A DNA stretch of 7,614 bases from Lysobacterales bacterium CG_4_10_14_3_um_filter_64_11 (GCA_002782905.1 PFJA01000129.1:177-7790); one strand, 5' to 3'. Positions 1-5,608 are shown, counted from the first letter of the stretch. Numbers and translations: made by a program. The notes: a model not told the origin generated them from the letters alone.

Positions 1-2
1 CA

Positions 3-53
3 CGTCCCGGCGGTGGTGACGCGGGGCGCGGTCGCAGCCGCAACGACGGCTGA
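3..53 (+). CDS. C-terminal end of a Gly/Arg-rich protein (partial, runs off left edge)
   Basis: Reading from base 3 gives 16 codons ending in TGA at 51-53, with the peptide RPGGGDAGRGRSRNDG. The third codon positions are mostly G or C, as in the real genes here, and RG-rich tails of this kind are known from RNA-binding proteins such as DEAD-box helicases. The gene would converge on the sensor kinase gene. Frame 1 is also open from the left edge to 168 but has no recognisable protein character; frame 2 stops at 17-19. The fragment is too short to name a family, so the helicase idea is a guess. Confidence 0.35.
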   Translation, partial: RPGGGDAGRGRSRNDG

Positions 54-179
54 CCCATACGGAAGCGCTGATGAACAGCGGCCCGGCGCCATATTGCGAA
101 CGGCCCGTTGCGGTGGCCGGAACTGCCCACGCGCCATGAACACGCCAGGCGGTGCGTGGAAAGTGTGAACGACCCCGCC

Positions 180-210
180 ACCAGCATCGCGTGCAGGCAC
201 GCTCCCACAT
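180..210. repeat. REP-like palindromic element
   Basis: On the minus strand this reads GTGGGAGCGTGCCTGCACGC followed by GATGCTGG. The core is a perfect inverted repeat, GCGTGC (202-197) and GCACGC (194-189), around two bases. The form GTNGGAGCN, a short GC palindrome, then GCGATGC is a familiar extragenic repeat style in Pseudomonas and Xanthomonadales genomes (recalled from general knowledge, not searched). It lies between two convergent genes just beyond the kinase stop codon, where it could also help end or stabilise transcripts. No U-run follows the palindrome. Confidence 0.5.
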
Positions 211-239
211 CCCTTGCGGCAGACCCGCCAGACAGACTG

Positions 240-1640
240 CTACACCCGCGGCAACTGCACCCGCGCCACTAAACCGCCGCCCGGAGCATCATGCAGGGTG
301 ATGTCGCCGCCGTGGGCGCGGATCACCGAACGTACGATGGCAAGCCCCAACCCCGAGCCACCCGATTCGCGGCTACGCGAGGGTTCCAGCCGATAGAATG
401 GCTGAAAGACGTTTTCGCGTTCCGACTCCGGTACCCCAGGGCCATGGTCGCGCACCTCGACGATCACCGCGCTCGGCGTCAGCCGCACCGCGATCTCGGC
501 ACTGTGGCCGTATTGCTTGGCGTTGTTGATCAGGTTGGTGAATGCGCGCCGCATTGCCACCGGCGCACAGGTCACCCGCACGTTGCGCTCGCCGTTCAGC
601 TCGAACTCCGGCAGCTCGGTTTCAAGATCGATGCTCAAATCGGTCAGCAACGTGACAAAATCCGCGGCTTCGCGCTGCTCGTCGGCAACGCCATCGTTGA
701 TGAAGCGCAGCGTCACGCTGACCATTTCCTCCATATCGGCAATGTCACGCAGCATCTTGCTGCGCTCTGGGCTATCCGGGAAAAACTCCATGCGCAAACG
801 CAGGCGCGTCAACGGCGTGCGAAAGTCGTGCGACATTGCCGCCAACATGCGTGTGCGGTCGTCGATCAGGCTCTGCACACGATTGCGCATGCCATTGAAC
901 GCGTGTGCCGCCTGTCGTATCTCCATCGGCCCGCCCTCGTCCAGCGGCGGCGCATTTTCGATATCCCGGCCCAGCGCCTCGGCGGCATCGGCAAACCGTG
1001 CGAGGCCCGCCAGCGGCCGATTGATGGCACGCGCGGTGATCGAAAACACCACAATCACCGTCAGCGACAGGCTGAGCAACAGGCCGGTGCTGAAAAACGA
1101 GGCAAACGGCCGCCCCCGGATGCGGGCATTGAGCCACACCCCATCCGAGAGCTGCACCGCAATGGTCAGCGTTTCGGGAATCCTGAACCACTGCGCCACA
1201 CGGTCAACCAAAATGGTGCGCTCGCCTTCTACCGGATCACCGGCAACGTCGAGTTCGGAGCGCAGCAGGCGGTAATCGGCCAGTACCGTTTCACTGCCCC
1301 CCCCGCCCAGCGCCAAGCCAAGCATTCGCCGCACGCTCGCGGTGTCCTTTTGCGGCAACTGCTGCGAATCGACGTCACTGCGCGGCGACAGGCGCAGACG
1401 AAAACCCTTTCGCTCCGCCGAGAGTTGGCTGACGATCTGCTCACGGCGATCGGCTGGCACACGCTCCAGCAGTCGCACCAGCGTTGCCAATTGGTCGACC
1501 ACGTTTTCCTCAAGCGCCTGGCTGATGCTGGACGCATTCGCGGCCAGATATATCGCCAACCCCAGCAGATGCGACACCAGCGTACCGATGGCCACACGCA
1601 ACAAGGTGCGGCCGCGCAGACTGGTGGTCAGCCGAATCAC
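240..1640 (-). CDS. EnvZ-like membrane sensor histidine kinase
   Basis: This is a 466-residue two-component sensor kinase that should autophosphorylate on histidine and pass the phosphate to the OmpR-type regulator encoded just upstream. A first membrane segment lies at about residues 13-35 and a second at about 183-202, enclosing a periplasmic sensor region of roughly 147 residues that I do not recognise. A HAMP linker follows (about 204-256, with the conserved Pro at 209). The dimerisation/phosphoacceptor motif SHDFRTPLTR has His271. The ATPase domain shows the N box (NLINNAKQYG, 369-378), G1 (DHGPGVP, 398-404), the F box (FQPFYR) and G2 (GSGLGLAI, 428-435), so it appears active. The start is GTG at 1640, overlapping the regulator stop in a GTGA tetramer, which implies translational coupling. 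The catalytic half resembles EnvZ, but the signal and target genes cannot be read from the sequence. Confidence 0.93.
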   Translation of the reverse strand: MIRLTTSLRGRTLLRVAIGTLVSHLLGLAIYLAANASSISQALEENVVDQLATLVRLLERVPADRREQIVSQLSAERKGFRLRLSPRSDVDSQQLPQKDTASVRRMLGLALGGGGSETVLADYRLLRSELDVAGDPVEGERTILVDRVAQWFRIPETLTIAVQLSDGVWLNARIRGRPFASFFSTGLLLSLSLTVIVVFSITARAINRPLAGLARFADAAEALGRDIENAPPLDEGGPMEIRQAAHAFNGMRNRVQSLIDDRTRMLAAMSHDFRTPLTRLRLRMEFFPDSPERSKMLRDIADMEEMVSVTLRFINDGVADEQREAADFVTLLTDLSIDLETELPEFELNGERNVRVTCAPVAMRRAFTNLINNAKQYGHSAEIAVRLTPSAVIVEVRDHGPGVPESERENVFQPFYRLEPSRSRESGGSGLGLAIVRSVIRAHGGDITLHDAPGGGLVARVQLPRV

Positions 1641-2371
1641 TCGCGGATCACCTTGGCGGTGAAAATATAGCCAGCGCCGCGCACGGTCTGGATCAGCATC
1701 GGACTGGGATGGGAACCCTCGATCTTCTTGCGCAGACGACTCACCTGCACGTCGATGGCGCGGTCGAACGGCGCGTTGTCGCGGTCGCCGCTGCGTTCGA
1801 GCAGGCGATCGCGATCGAGCACTTCCCGCGGGTGCTCGACAAAGTTCAACAACAGGTCAAACTCGCCGGGGCTCAACTCTACCGGCTGCCCGTGATCGTC
1901 ACGCAAGGTGCGTGCCGCCGGGTCCAGGCGCCAGCCAGCAAAACGAAAACAGCCGCTCTCACCCTTCAACTCTGGCAGCAGTTCGCCGGGCCGGGTGCGA
2001 CGCAGTACCGCACGGATGCGCGCCACCAGCTCGCGCGGCTCGAACGGCTTGGTGATGTAATCGTCGGCGCCCAACTCCAAGCCAATGATACGTTCCAGAT
2101 TGTCGCTGCGTGCCGTCAGCATGATGATCGGCACTTCCGACTCGGCACGCAGCACCCGGCACAACTGGGTACCATCTTCGCCGGGCAGCATCAGGTCGAG
2201 AATGACCAGATCGATGCGATGCGCGGTGAACACCTCACGCATCCGAACACCATCGGCCGCCGTGTACACGCTGAAACCGTGCTCGCCGAGATAGCGCGAC
2301 AGCAGGTCGCGGATGTCGATATCGTCATCCACAACCAGAAGCCTGACGCTGGAATCTGCGGTTTTGCTCAT
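1637..2371 (-). CDS. OmpR-family response regulator
   Basis: This 244-residue cytoplasmic transcription factor is full length for the OmpR/PhoB family. The receiver domain (about 9-124) has the acidic pocket VVDDD (Asp15-17), phosphoacceptor Asp59 in LVILDLMLPGEDG, the switch residue Thr86 and the conserved Lys108 in ITKPFEPREL. After a linker comes the winged-helix DNA-binding domain (about 138-240), with the family pattern LSPGEFDLL, the recognition-helix region RAIDVQVSRLRKKIE and the closing wing TVRGAGYIF. The receiver is close to E. coli OmpR (MLPGEDG, GADDYI, KPFEPRELVARIRAVLRR). It is followed without a gap by the sensor kinase, its evident partner. The upstream gap to asnB is 57 bases and holds a TACAAT -10-like hexamer inside an inverted repeat. 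No clear Shine-Dalgarno sequence precedes the ATG. Regulon unknown. Confidence 0.94.
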   Translation of the reverse strand: MSKTADSSVRLLVVDDDIDIRDLLSRYLGEHGFSVYTAADGVRMREVFTAHRIDLVILDLMLPGEDGTQLCRVLRAESEVPIIMLTARSDNLERIIGLELGADDYITKPFEPRELVARIRAVLRRTRPGELLPELKGESGCFRFAGWRLDPAARTLRDDHGQPVELSPGEFDLLLNFVEHPREVLDRDRLLERSGDRDNAPFDRAIDVQVSRLRKKIEGSHPSPMLIQTVRGAGYIFTAKVIRE

Positions 2372-2392
2372 GCGTGACGGCCAATGGGCGAT

Positions 2393-2410
2393 GCCCGATT
2401 GTAACCGGGC
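2393..2410 (-). promoter_or_regulatory. Inverted repeat enclosing a -10-like hexamer upstream of the regulator gene
   Basis: In the 57-base gap between asnB and the response regulator, the minus strand reads GCCCG (2410-2406), GTTACAAT, then CGGGC (2397-2393). The loop contains TACAAT (2403-2398), one mismatch from the sigma-70 -10 consensus, about 26 bases before the regulator ATG. No good -35 hexamer is visible 16-18 bases upstream. The element could be an activator-dependent promoter with an operator over its -10, or a weak hairpin after asnB. It lacks the U-run of an intrinsic terminator. Confidence 0.3.
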
Positions 2411-2428
2411 AGCGCCGTCATCGCCTGC

Positions 2429-4102
2429 TCAGTCGCTGGCGTGGACATGCACCCCCGCCACCGCGCGACCCGAAGGATCCGCAGCGCCGGCAAAGCTTGG
2501 ATCCCAGGCAATGGCGGCGGCCGATGAACAGGCAATCGATGGACCTCCGGGCACCGTCGCGGCACACACGTCACCCGGATAACAGCGCTCGAACAAGCGC
2601 CGATACAACAGCGCTTCCTTGGTGGTAGGTGGATTCACCGGGAAACTTTCCACCGCCCCCGCCAACGCCTCGTCACTGACCTGCGCGTTGGCCCAGGCGC
2701 GCAGCGAGTCGATCCAGCCATAGCCCACGCCATCGCTGAACTGCTCTTTCTGGCGCAAGCGGATCGTGTCGGGGAGCATTCCAGCAAACGCTTCGCGCAG
2801 GATGGCCTTTTCCATGCCACCGGGTTTCACGCGCTTGTGTTCGGCATCGATCGACATCGCCAGATCGAGAAACTCCAGATCCAGAAATGGCACTCGCGCC
2901 TCGATCCCCCACGCTGCCATCGATTTATTGGCGCGCAGGCAATCGTACAAATGCAGTTTCGCGATCTTGCGCACCGTTTCGTCGTGAAATGCTTCTGCCG
3001 ATGGCGCTTTGTGAAAGTAAAGATAACCACCGAAAATCTCGTCGGCGCCCTCGCCGGACAGCACCATCTTGATACCCATGGCGCGAATCCGCCGCGCCAA
3101 CAGGTACATCGGCGTGGATGCGCGGATGGTGGTGACATCGTAGGTTTCGATATGCCGGATCACCTCGGGCAACGCATCGATGCCCTCTTGCACGGTGAAA
3201 TGGAACTCGTGATGCGCGGTACCCAGTGCCTCGGCCGCGATCCGTGCCGCCGCAAGGTCGGGTGATCCGAGCAGACCGATCGCAAACGAATGCAGGCGCG
3301 GCCACCACGCTTCGCTACGGCCCTCGTCCTCAACCCGCTTTCGCGCAAATTGCGCCGCACAGGCTGCTACCAGTGATGAGTCCAGGCCGCCGGACAGCAA
3401 CACCCCATACGGCACATCGCACATCAACTGCCGCCGCACTGCCCGCTCCAGCCCGGCTCGCAACGCTGCCGCATCGTTGCCGTTGCCCTTGGTGGCGCGG
3501 TAGTCGGTCCAGGCATCGACGTGATAGCGCTGCAACACGCCGTCTTTGCTGTCGAGATAATGGCCCGGCGGAAACACCTCGATCTGGGTACAGACACCGG
3601 CAAGTGATTTCATCTCCGACGCCACCCACAGCCGGCCTTGCTCATCGCGCCCCTGGTACAGCGGAATCACCCCTATCGGATCGCGGGCGATCAAGTAACG
3701 ATCCTGCGCGGCGTCGTACAAAGCAAATGCGAAAATACCGTTCAGTTGCGCCAGAAAGCCGGCACCGTGCTGCACATACAACGCGTTGATCACTTCACAG
3801 TCGGAAGCGGTCTGGAACGCGTACGGTTGCTGCAAGCCCGCTTCCAGGTCCTTGTGGTTGTAGATTTCGCCATTCACCGCCAATGCCAGCCGGCCGTCGG
3901 CGGAGCGCAGCGGCTGCGCGCCGTGATCGACATCGACGATCGCCAGACGCTCATGCACCAACAGCGCGTGCGGTGCGGCAAACACCCCGCTCCAATCCGG
4001 CCCGCGATGCCGCTGCAGGCGCGAGCGATCGAGCGCCAACGGCCGCAACGGCAGCAAATCGGCATCGGGGCGAAGATCAAAAATACCGAGAATCGAACAC
4101 AT
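2429..4102 (-). CDS. asnB: Asparagine synthetase B (glutamine-hydrolysing)
   Basis: This cytoplasmic enzyme makes asparagine from aspartate, ATP and glutamine (or ammonia). It is 557 residues, essentially the length of E. coli AsnB (554), and similar throughout. The N-terminal glutaminase domain has the nucleophile Cys2 (MCSILGIFD), RHRGPDWSG at 31-39, HERLAIVD at 50-57, NGEIYNH at 77-83 and SDCEV at 100-104. The synthetase domain has the ATP pyrophosphatase loop SGGLDSS at 237-243, then HSFAIGLLGSPDL, YDVTTIRASTPMYL, VLSGEGADEIFGGYLYFHKAP and RQKEQFSDGVGY. The C-terminal PGGPSIACSSAAAI segment is typical of the E. coli-type enzyme. The ATG at 4102 follows a GGAG (4114-4111) at 8 bases and gives the essential Met-Cys start. 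Upstream lies a probable Asn-codon attenuator; downstream, 57 bases on, is a two-component system. Confidence 0.98.
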   Translation of the reverse strand: MCSILGIFDLRPDADLLPLRPLALDRSRLQRHRGPDWSGVFAAPHALLVHERLAIVDVDHGAQPLRSADGRLALAVNGEIYNHKDLEAGLQQPYAFQTASDCEVINALYVQHGAGFLAQLNGIFAFALYDAAQDRYLIARDPIGVIPLYQGRDEQGRLWVASEMKSLAGVCTQIEVFPPGHYLDSKDGVLQRYHVDAWTDYRATKGNGNDAAALRAGLERAVRRQLMCDVPYGVLLSGGLDSSLVAACAAQFARKRVEDEGRSEAWWPRLHSFAIGLLGSPDLAAARIAAEALGTAHHEFHFTVQEGIDALPEVIRHIETYDVTTIRASTPMYLLARRIRAMGIKMVLSGEGADEIFGGYLYFHKAPSAEAFHDETVRKIAKLHLYDCLRANKSMAAWGIEARVPFLDLEFLDLAMSIDAEHKRVKPGGMEKAILREAFAGMLPDTIRLRQKEQFSDGVGYGWIDSLRAWANAQVSDEALAGAVESFPVNPPTTKEALLYRRLFERCYPGDVCAATVPGGPSIACSSAAAIAWDPSFAGAADPSGRAVAGVHVHASD

Positions 4103-4120
4103 GAGGAAATCTCCAGGGCC

Positions 4121-4155
4121 AGAAATGCAAACGGCCCGCTGTGCAGAGCGGGCCG
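4121..4155 (-). terminator. Putative attenuator terminator hairpin (segments 3:4) in the asnB leader
   Basis: On the minus strand CGGCCCGCT (4155-4147), loop CTGCAC, then AGCGGGCCG (4140-4132) form a perfect 9-bp stem with eight G-C pairs. It is followed by TTTGCATTTCT (4131-4121), an interrupted U-rich tract. The hairpin lies between the leader ORF and asnB, ending about 30 bases before the asnB ATG. The U tract is broken, so termination may be partial, which suits an attenuator better than a gene-end terminator. Confidence 0.6.
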
Positions 4156-4248
4156 GTGAGGGTGAAGCGTGGATAAAAAACTAAGCGGTCGGCCCGCGCG
4201 ATGGTGGTCGACGGTTGGTATTATTGGTTGCGCTGACGCTGCCCGACC
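4132..4248 (-). promoter_or_regulatory. Attenuator with mutually exclusive RNA pairings, asnB leader
   Basis: Four pairing segments are visible on the minus strand. Segment 1 is GGTCGG (4248-4243). Segment 2 includes GCGGGCCG (4197-4190) running into CCGACC (4192-4187). Segment 3 is CGGCCCGC (4155-4148) and segment 4 is GCGGGCCG (4139-4132). Segment 2 and segment 4 are the same octamer, so either can pair with segment 3; segment 1 can pair with the CCGACC part of segment 2. The Asn codons (4225-4214) lie between segments 1 and 2. A ribosome stalled there would cover segment 1 and leave segment 2 free to make the 2:3 antiterminator. A ribosome reaching the leader stop (4183-4181) would cover segment 2 and let 3:4 form. 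The pairings are read directly; the regulatory mechanism is inferred from known his, trp, thr and ilv attenuators. Confidence 0.7.
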
Positions 4249-4303
4249 CGGCAAGGCACAGGCGAGAAGACAGGTGAACCGCGATGGCGCTTGACGTGAG
4301 CAT
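4181..4303 (-). CDS. Putative asparagine-rich leader peptide of asnB
   Basis: This is a 40-codon ORF, ATG at 4303 to TAG at 4181, ending 78 bases before asnB. Codons 26-30 are ACC AAT AAT ACC AAC, giving Thr-Asn-Asn-Thr-Asn: all three Asn residues of the peptide fall within four codons, ten codons before the stop. The remainder (beginning MLTSSAIAVHLSS, ending RRPPSRGPTA) shows no domain, and a product function is not expected; the translation itself would be the sensor. An in-frame ATG at 4315 would add four residues. Neither start has a Shine-Dalgarno sequence. The 4303 ATG is preferred because a candidate -10 (4316-4311) overlaps the other start and would place the RNA 5' end at this ATG. 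This could be a chance ORF, but the coincidence of Asn codons, gene downstream and RNA pairings argues against it. Confidence 0.65.
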   Translation of the reverse strand: MLTSSAIAVHLSSRLCLAGSGSVSATNNTNRRPPSRGPTA

Positions 4304-4310
4304 GGCTGCG

Positions 4311-4339
4311 AACATAGCGCAGTTGCCGGGCCGCGTAAA
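4311..4339 (-). promoter_or_regulatory. Candidate sigma-70 promoter of the asnB leader transcript
   Basis: On the minus strand TTTACG (4339-4334) and TATGTT (4316-4311) are separated by exactly 17 bases; each matches its consensus at four of six positions. Seven bases after the -10 comes the A of the leader ATG at 4303, so transcription would begin at or next to the start codon. The promoter lies downstream of the tRNA-Arg terminator, as expected for an independent unit. Both hexamers are imperfect, so the call rests mainly on spacing and position. Confidence 0.45.
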
Positions 4340-4390
4340 GAGCTTTTGTGCAGGCCAGGCGGCGCGGTCAGCGGTGCGCTCGGCGGCAAC

Positions 4391-4419
4391 AAAAAGGGCC
4401 TGACCGAGGCCAGACCCTT
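4391..4419 (-). terminator. Intrinsic terminator of tRNA-Arg
   Basis: On the minus strand, beginning 9 bases after the tRNA CCA end, AAGGGTCTGG pairs with TCAGGCCCTT (including two G-T pairs) around a 6-base loop, CCTCGG. The second arm runs into TTTTT (4395-4391). The strong stem plus uninterrupted U-run and its place right after a tRNA make this a standard rho-independent terminator. It separates the tRNA from the asnB promoter. Confidence 0.85.
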
Positions 4420-4427
4420 CTCATTCA

Positions 4428-4504
4428 TGGTGCGCCCGGAGAGATTCGAACTCCCGACCCCCAAGTTCGTAGCCTGGTGCTCTATCCAACTGAGCTACGG
4501 GCGC
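4428..4504 (-). tRNA. tRNA-Arg(ACG)
   Basis: This is a 77-base tRNA with CCA encoded (4430-4428). The acceptor stem GCGCCCG/CGGGCGC is perfect. The D arm is GCTC-AGTTGGATA-GAGC, the anticodon stem CCAGG/CTTGG has one G-U pair, and the T arm GGGAG-TTCGAAT-CTCTC has one G-U pair. The anticodon loop CTACGAA gives anticodon ACG (4470-4468). A34 is normally deaminated to inosine by TadA, so the tRNA reads CGU, CGC and CGA. A terminator follows at 4391-4419. tRNA-Arg genes often serve as integration sites, but no integrase or repeated 3' end was seen here. Confidence 0.98.
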
Positions 4505-4524
4505 GTTATTACTTCGAGTGATTC

Positions 4525-4530
4525 AGTGTA
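4525..4530 (-). promoter_or_regulatory. Possible -10 element of the tRNA-Arg promoter
   Basis: On the minus strand TACACT (4530-4525) lies about 20 bases before the mature tRNA 5' end, a suitable place for a short trimmed precursor. It matches TATAAT at four of six positions. A matching -35 is weak: a TTGCAC is present but only two bases upstream of the hexamer, which is too close to serve. Confidence 0.25.
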
Positions 4531-4602
4531 GCGTGCAACCCTCCCTGGTGCACTACGCCCGCCTCGGCCTCCATGCCTCGGCGCTCGCCACCGGATGACG
4601 AT

Positions 4603-4638
4603 CCCGGGTTCGGCCTGCGGCCTGTAACCCGGGCTACG
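4603..4638. repeat. REP-like palindrome in the tRNA-Arg/liuC intergenic region
   Basis: CCCGGGTT (4603-4610) and AACCCGGG (4626-4633) are perfect inverted arms. Between them GGCC-TGC-GGCC (4612-4622) forms a nested inner stem. On the minus strand it reads GTAGCCCGGGTT...AACCCGGG, a style of extragenic repeat common in proteobacterial genomes (general knowledge, not searched). It lies between divergently transcribed units, upstream of both the tRNA and liuC, so a terminator role is less likely than a repeat. The rest of 4531-4785 shows only the liuC promoter candidate and two short palindromes. Confidence 0.55.
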
Positions 4639-4733
4639 CCAGCGGCGCGGCAAGCGACCATTATCAACGATTCCCCGGGAATGCGTCAATGCCTGCTGGT
4701 GCAATTGTTTGACGGGAGCGAATCGCGCGTGGC

Positions 4734-4761
4734 TCACAACACGGCGCCGGGCGATACAATC
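4734..4761 (+). promoter_or_regulatory. Candidate promoter of liuC
   Basis: TACAAT (4756-4761) matches the -10 consensus at five of six positions and CTCACA (4734-4739) matches the -35 at four of six, with a 16-base spacer. Initiation near 4768 would leave a 5' leader of about 18 bases before the liuC ATG. That leader has no clear Shine-Dalgarno sequence. Upstream are a 13-base palindrome, attccc-c-gggaat (4670-4682), and CGTCAA/TTGACG inverted arms (4684-4689 and 4709-4714) that could be operator sites. Confidence 0.45.
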
Positions 4762-4785
4762 GTGCTTTGCCTGACATGATCCGCC

Positions 4786-5583
4786 ATGACGCCAGCGACC
4801 CACATCGAACAACAAACCCGCGGCAGCGTACGTTGGATCACCCTGGATCGCCCGCAGGTACACAACGCTTTCGATGGCAAACTGATCGCCGAACTGACAC
4901 AGGCGTTGCAACGTGCCGAGGCCGACCCCGAGGTACGTGCGGTGGTGCTGAGCGGGCGCGGCGGCACGTTTTCCGCGGGTGCTGATCTCAACTGGATGCG
5001 CGCAATGGCCGGCGCCAGTGAAGCCGAGAACCGCGAGGACTCGCTGAAGTTGGCCGCGTTGATGCGCACGCTCAACTTTCTTGGCAAGCCGACCATCGCC
5101 CGCGTCAACGGCGCGGCCTACGGTGGCGGGGTCGGGCTGATCGCCTGCTGCGATATCGCCATCGGTGTCAGCGGCGCAAAGTTCGCGCTGTCCGAAGTCA
5201 AGCTCGGCCTGGTGCCGGCGGTGATCTCGCCGTACGTGGTGGCGGCGATCGGCGCGCGCGCTGCGCGCCGCGCATTCATCAGTGGCGAGGTGTTCGATGG
5301 CGAACGCGCGCTCGCGATCGGCCTGCTGCATGAATGCGTGCCCGCTGATGCGCTCGATGGCGCGGTCGAACGCGCGTTGCACTGGCTGCAAAAGGGTGGC
5401 CCGGTGGCGCAGGCCGCGGCCAAACGCCTCGCCTTGTCGATGGCTGGCATGCATGCTGACGCCCAGCAACGCATCGACGCCGACAACGCCGACCTGATCG
5501 CACAGCTGCGGGTTTCCGCAGAAGGCCAGCATGGCCTCGCGGCCTTTCTCGACAAGCGCGCACCGGATTGGACAACCCGCTGA
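4786..5583 (+). CDS. liuC: Enoyl-CoA hydratase family protein, probable 3-methylglutaconyl-CoA hydratase
   Basis: This is a 265-residue crotonase-fold enzyme that probably hydrates 3-methylglutaconyl-CoA to 3-hydroxy-3-methylglutaryl-CoA in leucine degradation. The N-terminus shows the family pattern VRWITLDRPQVHNAFD (15-30). The acyl-CoA/oxyanion-hole segment FSAGADLNWM lies at 62-71 and the second oxyanion element NGAAYGGGVGL at 108-118. SEVKLGLVPAVISPYV (136-151) contains Glu137 at the place of the second catalytic Glu of crotonases. The first catalytic Glu position (GGGxE in rat crotonase) is Gly here, as I recall for LiuC-like bacterial proteins. The SPYVVAAIGARAARRAF stretch also fits LiuC. 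The assignment as LiuC rather than a general enoyl-CoA hydratase rests on these features and on the carboxylase gene 25 bases downstream. The ATG is placed where family members begin; no strong ribosome site precedes it. Confidence 0.85.
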   Translation: MTPATHIEQQTRGSVRWITLDRPQVHNAFDGKLIAELTQALQRAEADPEVRAVVLSGRGGTFSAGADLNWMRAMAGASEAENREDSLKLAALMRTLNFLGKPTIARVNGAAYGGGVGLIACCDIAIGVSGAKFALSEVKLGLVPAVISPYVVAAIGARAARRAFISGEVFDGERALAIGLLHECVPADALDGAVERALHWLQKGGPVAQAAAKRLALSMAGMHADAQQRIDADNADLIAQLRVSAEGQHGLAAFLDKRAPDWTTR

Positions 5584-5608
5584 GCGCCACTGCACAGGAA
5601 CCGTCACC

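Noticed and set aside
54..179. Possible terminator for the left-edge gene (cggcc...ggccg near 102-120)
   Set aside because: The stem is only about five base pairs with a nine-base loop and no U-run follows.
291..1670. 459-codon open frame on the plus strand opposite the sensor kinase
   Set aside because: It is antisense to a kinase with all catalytic boxes intact; composition is biased (His, Gln, Arg) with no domain or plausible ribosome site.
3874..4464. 196-codon minus-strand ORF spanning the tRNA 3' part, the asnB leader and the start of asnB
   Set aside because: It crosses the tRNA and its terminator and overlaps asnB out of frame; the short Asn-rich ORF in another frame explains the leader better.
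4428..4504. tRNA-Arg as an attachment site for an integrated element
   Set aside because: No duplicated tRNA 3' end, integrase or foreign-looking gene is present; flanking genes are ordinary chromosomal ones.
4346..4531. Plus-strand ORF containing RPERFELPTP
   Set aside because: This is the familiar false ORF produced by translating the antisense strand of a tRNA.
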